This document shows positions 42,782 to 53,967 of a stretch of 64,000 nucleotides of DNA, in pieces. A program made the position numbers and the translations under genes. The notes under the pieces are model-generated. The model was given only the letters and a program-made list of their open reading frames with translations. It did not search any database and was not told the origin of the DNA. Source of the DNA: Pyropia yezoensis (Eukaryota > Rhodophyta > Bangiophyceae > Bangiales > Bangiaceae); the NCBI GenBank assembly GCA_009829735.1, contig CM020620.1:5908593-5972592 (forward strand), read 5' to 3'. The first letter of the stretch is position 1. Each line of letters starts with the position of its first letter.

Positions 42782-45555
42782 TCACTTCTGTCCTAAACTC
42801 AACGGGCACGCCGTTTCAGCTTCCAGCAGCTCCTCGTAGTGGTCCTCGCCATCGGCAGGGCAGTCCTCCGTCCCCGCCTCCGCCTGTTGCCCGCCCACAC
42901 GACGCCGGTACGAATCAATCTTACGAACTGCCAGTGCCAGATTATCGGCCGCCCACTTGGCGGCTTCGTCTGTCTGCTTTTGAGCGCAGGAGGCAGACTC
43001 CAGGCGGGGCCCTTCAGCGGCTGCCCGCCCTACAGCTGTCCGCTTGTCACCTAGATTCTTGGCGACCCGGGCGCCTTCTGGCGCTGGAGCCCTTCGCGGT
43101 CCACGGTTAAAGGCCCCGTCGCCTGGCGCCCGACTCACGGCCATACGCCACACGTAGGCCAGGCAGCTCTCCAAGAAGGTGTCAGCCGCGTACTGGTTGG
43201 CGTTCTGGTTATAATGCCCATGCCACGCCTCCAGCCCTTGCTCACTGTAACGGCCCAAGCTGCCGAACAGCGAAAGGAAGTCTGGGGCGTGGCACGCCAG
43301 CACGTGCAGCTTTGGCGTGATAGACGACCACTCAAAGTGCTTTTTAAGACCGCCCACCAGCTGGGCAGCGCCACGTCGGAAGCGCGCCACGTCGTCCTTA
43401 GGAATGGTCGCGAGGGTGTTCAGCACGGGCAGGAGCTCCCGCCAAGTTGCGCAGGCGTCCGAGTACGCCGTGCTGACCCACTGGGGCACGCTGCCGTCCT
43501 GTAGGGAGCACACCATGGACAGCCGTCGCCCAATGCGCTGGCATTGTCGCCCCTCGAAGGCCCCCCCAAAGTAGGGCTTGGGCTTGACCCCAACTGCGTA
43601 TCTCAGCACACGCACCAGGTCATTGGCGTACCCGCGCGCTCGCGCCAGCCCATTGCAAAAATAGACGGCCTCAATCCCCAAACGGAGGAGCCAGACCGTG
43701 ACGCCCAAAACCAAAAATGAAGGGGCATTGGAGAGATATGGCTGGGGTCGATGATGAGACGGGGGCGGCGCTCGATGGAGAGGTGCTGCTTCAGCGACAG
43801 CGGGGTCCCGCGACTCGCGTTTCCGCCTTCTTGATAGGCCACGGCCATTTTCTCCATTTGCTGCCGTGTCCGCAGAGTGCGGCGTGCCTTGCTCCCCGCT
43901 TGCATATCCCCGTACTCGTCGACCAATAGGTCGTTGCCATCCGTACGGCCCCGCATTGCTGTGCAGTGAATGCATGGCATGCGGCTGCTGGCCCCCATGT
44001 GGCCGCACTAGAGGGTAACGAAGCTGTAGTCCCCCGTCAGGATGAGCCGCACGGCGCGGCACTCCCCTGAGACCTCCACCCCGTCCGTCCGCAGCGCGTC
44101 AATATCTGGAACGTACACGTCAGCCATCCTTGACAGGGCGTCATGGTCATCTTTCTTGGACGGGAACACGCCGTAGAGAATTGTGTTCCCTCGACTGCAT
44201 GGGTGCTCTTGGTTGAGGACGGAAAGGAAGGCTTTACATGAGCTTAGCAAGCCACCATTGTCAAGTCCAAAGCACAGCTGAACGTCCCGCACCTTCGGGT
44301 CCGGCACGGCCCCCGGGCTGTGTTGCCCCTCAAGTGCGGACACAGCCTTAATCTCCTTGCCGTCAGGTCCACGTGTCGCACGCTCGAGGAAGTCGCCGCC
44401 AGCCTGCAGGTCGTCAATCAGTCCTTGTACAGCCGCCCGCGGCGTGACGAGGAAGGCCCCCGCCCCGTCAGACATCACCTGGTTCCGCTCCTCCGCTTGG
44501 GCCTCGGCGAGGTCGCGTCGCAGTACTTCCCGGCTTGCCAGACCACTGGTGGCCCCACCCATAGAAAGGCGGACACGCTGCCATAGCGTCCTGCTAATGT
44601 TGTTGTCCAGGATGAATTGCGTTTGCAGCCGAGCTGAAAGAGGCGCCAGGGCCGCCGCAGCGGGGGCCACCACCACGCCACCACTTTGGCGGGCCCGCCG
44701 GCATAAGTCCTTCACAGCCGCAATGAGGAAGCCGTGCTCAACCCCGAGCACCCTGCTGGCCGCTGCGGCAATCTCAGCGGCCCTCCGCCGTTTTTGGCGC
44801 GGGCCCACGTCCACCTTGCGGGGGATGGTATAGCTCGTGTAAATCCGTGTGCTACCATTAACAAAGGTGACCTTGATAGACCCCGGCCGCGTGGCAGCAA
44901 AGTACTCATTGACTCGTGCGGCGTCAAGCTCCCCATCCTCCTCCTGCGTCTCTCCCATTGGACCGTCAAGACGGGATACCTCGGCCGAGGTAGAGGCTCT
45001 GTCGCACCCGCACGCTCGCGCGGAACGGCCAGTGGGGAGACGCCAAGGGAGTGGGGCCACGTCCAGGCCAGCCACTTGCACTGCCTCCAGCTGAGGGGGC
45101 GCCACGTCCACACCAGCCACCCACACTGCCTCGAGCTGAGGGGGCGCCACGTGCGCACCAGCCACCCGCACTGCCTCGCGCAGGGGGGGCGCCACGTGGA
45201 AGCCGGCAGGGCGGACGGTCAGGAGCGCTGGGCGCGGACCGCCAGACCTGTCCAGAGTTCCGCGCGTCGCCTTCTTGCGTGCTCTCAGATAGCACACCGA
45301 GCAGGTGCCTGTCGGCGTCCCACGACTGTCGGTGGGCCCCGACACGGTACACTTGCGCAACGGCGCGGCGGCCACGAGCGCAACAGCTGCTCTCTTAGTG
45401 TTGACGGCCGACGTGACCGCGTGCCGCCATAGACGGCCGGCTTGGCTGTCTCGCACGAACGGAGACGCGCACAGGGAGCACACAAACGCCAAGGGAGGAC
45501 CTGTAAACGCTTTACCAACCAAGAGAGAGGCTTGAGAGCTGAACCAATCAATCAT
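42782..45555 (-). pseudogene. Broken transposon-type protein (TAG stop plus frameshift)
   Basis: One gene read through three pieces. The first runs from an ATG at 45,555 to a TAG at 44,008-44,010; it has two CxxC pairs (CSLC, CSVC) and the motif LTGDYSFVTL at the stop. The same frame continues after the stop with CGHMGASSRMPCIHC. A one-base shift at about 43,706-43,717 moves the rest to the frame ending at 42,782, which has KLHVLACHAPDFLSLFG and GRYSEQGLEAWHGHYNQNA. The order GDY..., G-x-S-x-x-x-P-C-x-x-C, K-x-H-x-L-x-x-H, then a (G/S)EQG-x-E-x-x-H block recalls large uncharacterised transposon-borne proteins of animals and algae; I cannot name the superfamily. Four 15-residue tandem repeats (45-bp unit) lie in the N-terminal third. 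Probably non-functional unless the stop is read through. Confidence 0.6.
45056..45207 (-). repeat. 45-bp tandem repeat inside the broken transposon gene
   Basis: GCCACGT-starting units at 45,056, 45,101, 45,146 and 45,191, exactly 45 bases apart, encoding the in-frame peptide VAPPQLEAVWVAGVD with variation. The three-base multiple keeps the host frame open. Confidence 0.85.
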
Positions 45556-46043
45556 GGTCCGTGGGAAGCATAGATAAACGAAGCCCCTTAGCGAAAAAAT
45601 GAGCAGGGGCTCCAGGGGTTCCAAGGGCACAGGGAGGGTCAGAAAGCCATCCCGCACCCGTTCAACGAGAGACCTCTTCAAGAATCGCGATGCCCCGGAC
45701 CGTTTGTGCGTCTCAAAGTACGTACAGGTCTGGTCGATCTCCCGAGTCATCCGTCATGGCCTCAGGTGCCATCCTCGGCACTGCGTGGGACAATAGGGTG
45801 CAATGGGTGTTGGGTGGGGGGCGTGCCGGGGTGTTCTGGGTCGACGGTTTGGGCGATGGAAGGGCGTAGGGCGCCAGCAGACGCGGGCGTGGTGTCGCCG
45901 CGATAGTCGCCACCGCGACGACGACCGGGCTTAGACGCCATACGTTTAGGAAAAAGTCGGAACGTGGCACTGTAATGAGCAAATGTGGACGAATACGGTA
46001 AGACCGCCCTTAACAGGGTGTGGGCTCTGCCCCGGATGGTGGA

Positions 46044-46130
46044 TGGCTTGTGAGAATACAAAACGTGCGCCCAACCATTGAGTCGACGATGCTCATGCTT
46101 GAATACCTCCCTCCGTGTGTCATATGTACA
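46044..46130 (+). repeat. Dispersed repeat, copy 1
   Basis: Shares GAGAATACAAAACGTGC, CCAACCATTGAG, CGATGCTCA and TTGAATACCTCCCTCCGTG, in the same order, with 49,799-49,888. Likely remnants of a mobile element family. Confidence 0.7.
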
Positions 46131-46145
46131 GGGACTTAAGACACA

Positions 46146-46600
46146 TATTGCAGTTTTCCGAATTTTGTCCCATGTGGACAAGAGCAAGAGCAAGTGTACA
46201 AGAGCAAGGGCCAATCGCATGCTCGCAGCAGAGGGCTTACCAATGGCGTGCTGCAACACGTCTGTCAGAAGAACCTGATGATTGGCTATGGCCACAATTG
46301 CTTTCGCAACGAACGCTGGTTGGTCAAAACACTCTTGTTTTTTCATCGGATCCCGCCGGTTGGCCCTTTATCTCAGGTCATCTCTGTCAAGATCAATCCG
46401 AAGCGCTCAGCCAGTGCTTGTTCTGCTCTCAAAGTGGTCAGAAATCCCGAGAGAACCCCCGATCACACTGTTCGTACAACAATTGACCCTCATGCAGAGC
46501 AGTCATTTGCCAGAGAGGCAGCATCTGAGTCATATCATTGGTCAAACACCAATTGCTCTTGCTCTTGTCCACATGGGACAAAATTGGGAGAACTGCAATA
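46146..46600. mobile_element. MITE-like element with 48-bp terminal inverted repeats
   Basis: 46,146-46,193 and 46,553-46,600 are inverted copies, with the shared core TTTTGTCCCATGTGGACAAG and about two mismatches. Total length is about 455 bp and there is no coding capacity, as expected of a non-autonomous DNA transposon. I could not identify a clear target-site duplication. Confidence 0.65.
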
Positions 46601-47239
46601 CATCCTTATGCCACATCGTCGGCGACCGGAACCACTGTATTTCACTGCATGTTTTCCTGTATTTCAACGCCTGTTTGAAATGCAATAGATACAGGCAGAA
46701 GCTTGCAACTCAAGCACCGAAACAGGACAGCAAGAATGGTGTGATGCACCATACACCACGTGTATTGCATCCCGTAACACACCTCAATGCAAGCCAGATT
46801 GCAGTGTGAAACACATAGAGTTGAATAGGCCACTACAGTGCGTATCCGGCACAGTCCGGATGACGCCGGATGACGGCCCCTTTTATTCCGGTCCTTGTGG
46901 AATCGCTCATCCATTTTTGTTCACTTTAGTAGTTACTCAGCACCTTCTCAAAGCATTTTGACACGTATTACAGAGGCGGGCCACCTGGAGCTGCCTGATC
47001 AGGTGAATAGACACAGGCACAGACACACACCAGAGACAGACACAGTCACAGCCGCTTGCTGCATCGACGTCAATGCCTCGCCGCAGTGTCTGCGCCGCCC
47101 CAGACACCCGCCGTCCCTGACACAATGGGCAGACACACCGTTCAACCGATCCCGCCAGACACTCCGCACGCCTGCTGGTGCTTCCACGCGCGGCCGCCTG
47201 TACTCGCCGTCACACGACGCACACAACTACGCCCGCGGC

Positions 47240-47825
47240 CTCCCGCCCACATGTCCTCCCGTACCACAGCAGACGCATCCACCCGCCGACGCACCCACCT
47301 AAATCACCATAGCAGCTGCGTCCGGCTCATCCATCCACATGCACCACTCACGGCATACTCTGCGCATACCTGATGGGTACACAGAAAGACCACGTGAAGG
47401 AGGGAGAGGGCGCCGGGGGGTGTGAAAGCGCGTGGAGGGGAGCCGAGAAGCCGGGGGTGGAAGAGAAGGGAAGAGAGGACACCAGCGCGGTAAGGATCAC
47501 ATTGAGAAGGAACTGCGAAAGGTACGTAGCGGGCAAGAAACTCGTGAATATCAAAAACATGCCGGTAATTGCAAGCCAACGCAACGCACATGCAGGGAAA
47601 TGCAAGCCAATGTAGCGCATGACATGGAACTGTGCATGTATGGCACCCCCATGTGTATCGTCTTCTTACCGCCACCACCACGGCAACTGCAACCCTCCCA
47701 CGCGCCCTCTCGTACCACCGCGCGAGCAGCCCCCCGCGCACACACCCACGTACATCACCAGAGCAGCTCCGTCCAGCCGATCCACCCACATGCGCCACCC
47801 ATGGCATCTTCCGCACATACCTGAG
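47240..47825 (+). repeat. Diverged tandem duplication, unit about 455 bp
   Basis: The segment around 47,240-47,375 recurs in diverged form around 47,690-47,825; both contain CATCACCA-type sequence, CCACATGC(A/G)CCAC, and GGCAT...CGCATACCTGA in the same order. Confidence 0.5.
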
Positions 47826-49798
47826 TGATGGACAAGAAGAGTAAGCGGAAAAGGAAGAGCGTGGGTGCGGGGAAGCGGGAGAGGAGATGGAGGGAAGCGG
47901 GGGGGGCGCGAGGGGTGGAGAGGGGGGGGGTGGGGGGGGGGGCATGGGTGTGGGGAAGTGGGAGAGGAGATGGAGAGAAAGGGGGCGCGGGGGGTGGAGA
48001 CGGGGGGGGGTGGGAGGGGAGCAGGAAAGGAATGGGACACGACACGGTGGGAGAAGGGGCAGTCCGGGAGAGCGCTTGCAGGGGATGGAGGAGAGTGCGA
48101 GCGGGGCGTGGAGGGGGGGGTGAGGTGGAGGCAAGGCGGTGGGTGGAGGGGGCAATGTGTGGCAAGCCCGGTTCGTGCTCCACACGCATCCAATGGCGTG
48201 CGGTCTCCACCGCAGCGACGGTGGCCACCAGTTCATTCATTGGGCGCCAAGTGGTGGTGGCGGATTGCGCTGATTGGTCAAGCAAATAATTTTCACATGG
48301 AGCAAGCCCGTGCAAGGATCTGCCCACTCTATTCAGATTTTGTGAGAGTTCAACAAAAGATCCTGTACTTGCGCACACGGAAAGTTCAAATATTGACGAA
48401 AACGTGCTTGAAGCATCCCCAATTTCGGAGTGCTCGAGCATTCTAACGTAAGTCATCAAGAGAACATGCGGAAATGCAACGTTTTCAAAACACATCATCA
48501 CATCGACCAACCAGAACGCGATGGTGCCCCTATGCAAATTCACGATAGTGGTGTCGAATGAGACTTATCATGAACAATTAAGGTCTACTAACTTTCTCGA
48601 GAAGAAATCTGAAGTGAGACCGATTTGGTAGCTTGTCAGTCCTCCATGCTCCTGCGGGATATTTTCTTACGTCGCAGTAGCTTGCCCGGGAGCGGGGGAT
48701 CACGCTGTCGAATGAGCCCAGCGTCTTGCTCCCGTCGTCATTCGTCCTCCCGAACAAGTTCCATGAGCTGAATTGATGTATTGAGAGCCCTTTTTGGAGG
48801 GGGGGTCAACATGAGCAACTGGGAGGGCTGGAGGGGGCGCAGGGGGGCGGGGAGGCAGAGAGCTTCCGGAGATGCGATTGACTAGGATTTGAGGAGTCAG
48901 ATGAGAATTCTCGGAAAGAGGGGTGGGGATTGCTCAGGACGTGGCAAGGAGAGGCGATTCGGTGAAATCTTCAATCATGGACACGCAGACGTACAGGCTC
49001 TTGCTCTTCGCTGACTGCACCAAGTCGACAGTCCTCTGAATTCGGCCCAGAAGGCACCGTGCCCCTCCCCAAGGACGATTCTCGGGAGGTGCTTCGCGTG
49101 GTGATGTGGGAGGGGTGTGAGCCGGGAATTGGATCATCACTTGTGGAAGATCTTGGTGGGATTTAAGACAAGCTGAGTCCAGAATCAGCTCACTGGCGTC
49201 GGTAGATGCGCAAATGAGCATGTTGAGGAGGGGATGCCAAAAAGTAGCCTGCGTGAATGGAGGCTCGGGCGAGGCTGTGTGGTCAATCAGATGTCCTGAA
49301 ACGTCCGGACCGCGCGATCTGGTCGGGTCAGAAGAATTGGTGGACTCTTCAGCGATGTATTTTGAACGAAGACGACACTGGCGGCCGGGCGTGTAGGCGT
49401 GGAGAACGGAAGGTCGATGTTTCGTCGTCCGTGACTCGACCAGCTTGTCCGATGCGACTGTCGGAGTCACGATGGCCAGTTTGTGAGGAGCGGTGATGTG
49501 CATGAGGGATCTGTGTTGCAGGGAAATACAAGAAGATGCGGCGATATACATATCATGACATGTATTGCAGTGGTGCTCTTTTTTCATCAGTGGAAGGTCT
49601 TTGCGTGATGTTGCAGTACGTTGCAGTGGAAAATTGTGAAATACAACGCCATGCAGTGTGTGTGATTGAGTTGCATGTGGTTCCAGTCGCCGACGATACC
49701 ACCATCAGAGTGCCAGGATTATCATTCTTGCACTTGACGCACGTCGTACCGAAGATCGAACCCACGACTTCCGGCTTGGATTCCAACCCATAGAAGAT

Positions 49799-49888
49799 AC
49801 CATGCGAGAATACAAAACGTGCCCAACCATTGAGCCACGTCGGCGATGCTCAAGCTTGAATACCTCCCTCCGTGTGACATAAGTACAG
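49799..49888 (+). repeat. Dispersed repeat, copy 2
   Basis: Direct-orientation partner of 46,044-46,130. It ends where Tc1-like element A begins, so the copy was probably interrupted or flanked by that insertion. Confidence 0.7.
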
Positions 49889-50618
49889 TACCTACCCAAT
49901 ATTATTTGTCCACCCAAGACGGCCAATCCTGAGGATTTGTTTGATCCTGCTTGGAACCGTCCTTCACGGTGCAGTTAACCCAGAAAGACTTAGTGCATGC
50001 CCCTCTGGCCGCCACCACCGCGCGCACGCCGCGAGCCATGTTCTGGCGGGGGTATAGGACGACAACGCCAACACCTTCACGGTCCTTCGTACGGTGTAGA
50101 GGGGCACTGGAGGGAGGGAGGACCCCGCCAGAGGCTTGGTTCGCTCCCTATTGAGCTTTTCCGCTGTATCGGTCATTGCCGCGAACGGGTTGTCGTTCTC
50201 CATCCGTTGAGGCCTTGGAGCTCTTGAGGGCTCATAGCCTTCGGAAGGTCTCTGGTCTCCTTGTGAGGCCCATTATTGGGGCACCCGGCCCGTACCGTCA
50301 CGTAGGCAACCGTTCTCTGCTTTACGGTCAAAAAGGAGGCGATGGCGCAATAGAACTTTCCGGTTGCGACCATCTTGTGCATGGCTCCCACCTGCTGGGG
50401 GCTCAGAAGGGTTCTGACCTTTCTCCCCATGGCGCCTGTGAGACTCTACTCGCCCCAACGGCAAAGCTGTGAGCACTTTTCTGTAGCGCGCCACACGGCC
50501 GCTCAGCGACGAAGTCGACAGATGACCACAAATCGGCACCGCAGAGATCGTTTTTCCGATTTGCTCACACGTCGAACCGAGCGTGTCAAAGTGGACAAGT
50601 AACATTGGGTAGGTACTG
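49886..50618. mobile_element. Element A: short Tc1/mariner-like element
   Basis: 733 bp flanked by TA on both sides (49,884-49,885 and 50,619-50,620). Terminal inverted repeats are 28 bp (tip CAGTACCTACCCAATATT), at 49,886-49,913 and 50,591-50,618, with two mismatches. Its minus strand between about 50,173 and 50,430 encodes a fragment (start LSPQQVGAMHKMVATGKFY) that lines up with the helix-turn-helix start of the transposase in element B, so this is a degenerate relative rather than a pure MITE. Confidence 0.75.
50173..50430 (-). pseudogene. Transposase N-terminal fragment in element A
   Basis: About 85 codons. Residues 9-45 resemble a helix-turn-helix and parallel the LSDGERAVITGLLQQKKSF stretch of element B. 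No catalytic core follows, so it cannot be an active transposase. Confidence 0.45.
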
Positions 50619-50808
50619 TACAGTCGGTACCCAATATTATCCGTACGCTTTTGGAAACAATTAGAGGTGCCAGATCCGGCTGCCGGATGCGGCTTATGGC
50701 ACGAGATTGCCCCATTCGGTGCGTGGTCGCGCCCAAGTGCCACAGCACCGTCCGTGTATGTGAGCCCACAGCTCAGCGCCCAGGACCCCGCCGTGGTCGG
50801 CAGGCACC

Positions 50809-51193
50809 ATGGTGGGCTCATCGCGTTGCCCTCTGTCCGACGGTGAGCGCGCGGTCATCACTGGCCTTCTCCAACAGAAGAAGTCCTTTCGGGCCATCGG
50901 TACGGATTTGGGGCGCCCAAGAGCACTATCGCCTACGCAGCTATGGACATCCGCACGGAGTCCGCCCGCGCCAGGGTGGACAAGCGCGGTCGCCCCAAGG
51001 TTTTGACGGACCGTGAGCTCTGTAACCTTAAGCGGGCGCTTGACACCGACACGTTTTCCTCTGTGGCATCCCTGAAGGAGATGGTGAATAACACGCGCAC
51101 CCAAGCGACGGGAGGGCCCGAGAAGGGACCAGTGTCAGTCTCCGCTGTCCGCAGGGCTGTCCGGAGCTTGGGTTTTCGCTCCAGGGTAGCGGC
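50809..51193 (+). pseudogene. Element B transposase, N-terminal part
   Basis: Starts at an ATG. A helix-turn-helix begins LSDGERAVITGLLQQKKSF; a one-base frameshift occurs near 50,910-50,925 (DLGRP to PKSTIAYAAMDIR). A second basic DNA-binding region (RGRPKVLTDRELCNL, VSAVRRAVRSLGF) follows. The frame is cut at 51,193 by element 2 and resumes at 60,195-60,200. Confidence 0.7.
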
Positions 51194-51854
51194 TGTAGCG
51201 CAATGGAACCCAGGTTCCCGACACCACAAACCACCAACACACACACAGAGACCACAGTCCGAAGCCCAGGAAGGAACAGGTAAGAGCCTTTGCTGATCCA
51301 CTTGCCCACCACGATACGAGGCAAAGGTAAACAGGACAAAAAAAAAAAAAAAAAAAGCCCGAGGGAGAAGGAACCCAAAGCACTGTTGATTTTACAAGAT
51401 GGCCCCGGGGAGAACCCCGGAGCACCCCTCAAGAACCTCCTCCGCTGGCCCCTCCAGGGGCCCAGAACGAGGCCCCCAGAGGGCGCCCCCAGCGAGCCAA
51501 GTGCCAGCAAGGCACCGGCCGCTCACCGAGCCAACACACGAAAAGCAAGCGAAATCCCCCCACACACAAATGTCAATCCCCAAAAAAAAACCCAGTGGGA
51601 AAAAGGGGAAAGACACGAAATCACGCAAGGAAAACAAATGCGAAAAATCAAACAAATAACCCGAAGGTCAGTATGCCCAAACCCGGCAAGTCCTCCGCTC
51701 CGGGGGGACCAATCAGGGCACCGGGCGTGTCGCCACTGCCCCGGGCCACCTATGCAGGGATCCCAAGCCAGCGCGTGGTTCCACGTAACGCTGCCAGCCG
51801 GGTCCCAAGTCAGCCTCCCGGGTCCCAATGGTACCTGAGGGCCACAACGCCACA
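51194..51854 (-). repeat. 3' LTR of element 2
   Basis: 661 bp, plus-strand ends TGTAGCG...CGCCACA. Contains an A18 tract (51,338-51,355). The sense-strand end of pol is followed by GTGAGGGGGCCA just before this LTR (51,855-51,866), a reasonable polypurine tract. Confidence 0.92.
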
Positions 51855-53461
51855 TGGCCCCCTCACTAGGGCCGAGCGTCCCGCCGGCCAACAGGGAAAC
51901 CGGGGAGAGGGACTGGAAAGGGTCCGAGAGGGTTACACCAGGGTCACAACGAACGGGACGTGGGGCCAGTGTCTGCAAACAGGGTCCCCCTCCGACAAGT
52001 GTCTCGAGGCGGAGGGTCCCGGGCAGACTGACCAGGGCGGTACGGGAGAGGGAGAGGGCCACGCGCAGGGTAACTAGGGGGGTGTGGCGCAGCCCGCGCC
52101 GGCCGCCCGCCTGCATTCCTCCTCCCCTCGCCCTCCCCATGTGGCGCTCGGCCCCTGGGGTGGGTGAGGAGGCGTAGGGATGCGGACGGGGGCCGGCGGC
52201 ACACGGGCGCAGCCTGGGTTCCGTCGGGGTGGGGGCCCAGGGATAAGAGGGCCCTCACGGGCTCCCTCGTTCCCCGCGACCGGGACCCCAACGCACCATC
52301 TTCCCCGCTACGCTTCCCCGTGGGCTCCTCAATCGTTCCCTCTACCCGTTCCCCTTCCCAACGTTCCCACGCACCCGTTCCACCTAGTACCCCACTTTCC
52401 CACACCGTGTCCCGTTACTTCGTCCCATGGAGCCCGGCCGCGCCGCGACAAGCGCGTCGGCTGGCAAGGGCTCGACGGTCCCTGGCGGTCAAGGTGCAGC
52501 GGGTCAAGGGGCTCCCGGCGGTCAAGGCGTACCGGTCGCGGGGCCAGGTGGGAACAACATGGAACAAGAGGAGCGTGGTCCGGGACAGTCGTACGCGTTG
52601 GTCGAGCTGCCGAGATGGATCCCGGACGTGTCGGCCCCGATACGGGCATGGGCCACGAGCGGACCAACGGGAGCAAGACGGACAGGGTGCCCATGGGCTC
52701 CAGTACCAAGGTGACGGTACCATCGGGCAACGGCCAAGAGATCCCATCCCGTACGGCGAGAGGGTCAAGCGCCAACGGATTCGCCGGGCCTCAAGGACCA
52801 GCGCGGGAACAACGGGCAACAAGGTCACTATGGACCACGGGATCAAGGAGTCAACTAGTACGACGGGACCACGAGGACCAAGTCAGGGCAACGTTGGACA
52901 AGGTACAAAGGGCACAAGATACCAAGGGGCAACCAAGGTGACCTCGGCCGGCACGTCGCACAAGGCACCCGCCGCGAGGCAAGGCACACTGGTCCCCCTT
53001 AGTATGGGCACCGACCGGCAAGAGGGCACCGTCGAGGTCAGCACGGACCCACGCGAAGGTCACGGGGGGGGGTGCCCGCCGCACCAGCCACCACCGAGGA
53101 GGGCGTACAAGGTCGTATGGGGTCGTGGGGGGAGAGGCGGGAGTGGGATTTGGTGTAAGCAACAACGGCGTTGCAACACCAGATAGTAATAAATTCTTGA
53201 TCCCACAATCTTGCAACACCTCTAATCCGCTCCCACGCCCGGGGAAGAAGATGGGACTTAGCCTATTTCGATGCCGGAGAACACGATGGTCGCCACGACG
53301 GTGACAACAAAGTAGCCCCCCATGAAGAAATCTTTGCAGGAACTAAATGTCGCCCTTGATGCCCCGAGTCGAACCACCAACCTGCCCACCTATTCGAGTA
53401 TCTGGGCCAGCCATTGGCCATGGGGACCCACTGGACCGAGTAAAGGGTGCCTGGCCCAAGG
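51855..53461. other. 3' region of element 2 between pol and LTR, with antisense open frames
   Basis: No sense-strand gene is recognisable where an env-like gene would sit. On the opposite (plus) strand a 340-codon frame spans 52,164-53,186, and a second, at 52,427-52,714, begins with a good ATG and is Gly/Gln-rich (GGQGAAGQGAPGGQG). The DNA has many CAAGG-type repeats, so open frames could be compositional. I do not assign a function. Confidence 0.4.
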
Positions 53462-53941
53462 TTAGCAACGGGGCCACAGATCCGCACCCGGTTCAAGGTT
53501 CCAGGGCCACACAGCATAGAGAGCCTTAAAGGGTTCCAATAGTGCCACGGTCTCTTCCTCCTGCAGTGGGGGCTCGGTACCAACACGTTCACAGTACTGA
53601 ACAACGTTAGCGCTATCGAACATATGGCACGGTTCCCATGTGTCCTCGGACTCTGCGTACCCCCACCAGCGGACCAGGAGCCATAGGTTCCCATCACTGT
53701 CCCGGTCGTGGCCCACAAAACGTTCCCAGACAAAAGGGGTGCCTGAGTCTTCGTAGTCCATAGGTACAACCGGGTCTTGTGGCCCGTGTAAACGGGACGT
53801 GGAGTCAGTGTGTCCAGCAGGCGTGGGTGCCCGGGCCACATGGTCACTGCTTACCCTGTCACGGATCCCTTCAACCAGAACCGTGAATGTGTGCCCGTCC
53901 CGGTCCACGATACGATAGGGACCCTTGACCATCTGGTCCAA
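53462..53941 (-). pseudogene. Element 2 pol tail: chromodomain
   Basis: Starts with the end of integrase (KGPYRIVDRDG, a GPY/F-type motif) and ends with a chromodomain: FVWERFVGHDRD, LWLLVRWWGY, EDTWEPCHMF. It is out of frame with the preceding integrase segment by one shift at about 53,945-53,970. Confidence 0.75.
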
Positions 53942-53967
53942 CTTCTGCCGACTGTATCAACGTAGAC

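Larger units (their letters stand above)
45556..49882. other. Long mostly non-coding stretch with repeats
   Basis: Lower GC than its surroundings from about 45,950 to 46,950 and 48,250 to 49,880. Contains a MITE-like element (46,146-46,600), a dispersed repeat pair and a diverged tandem duplication (listed separately). A purine-rich plus-strand tract lies at about 47,840-48,150. I found no frame with a recognisable domain. Confidence 0.35.

Noticed and set aside
47840-48150. Long purine-rich plus-strand frames (GGGGGGTG, GAGGGGAGC repeats)
   Set aside because: Simple-sequence composition gives open frames on both strands; no domain or start evidence.
49740-49800. Possible tRNA T-arm (GGGTTCGATC on the minus strand)
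   Set aside because: Flanking bases do not form the five-pair T stem, and no acceptor or anticodon arm could be built.
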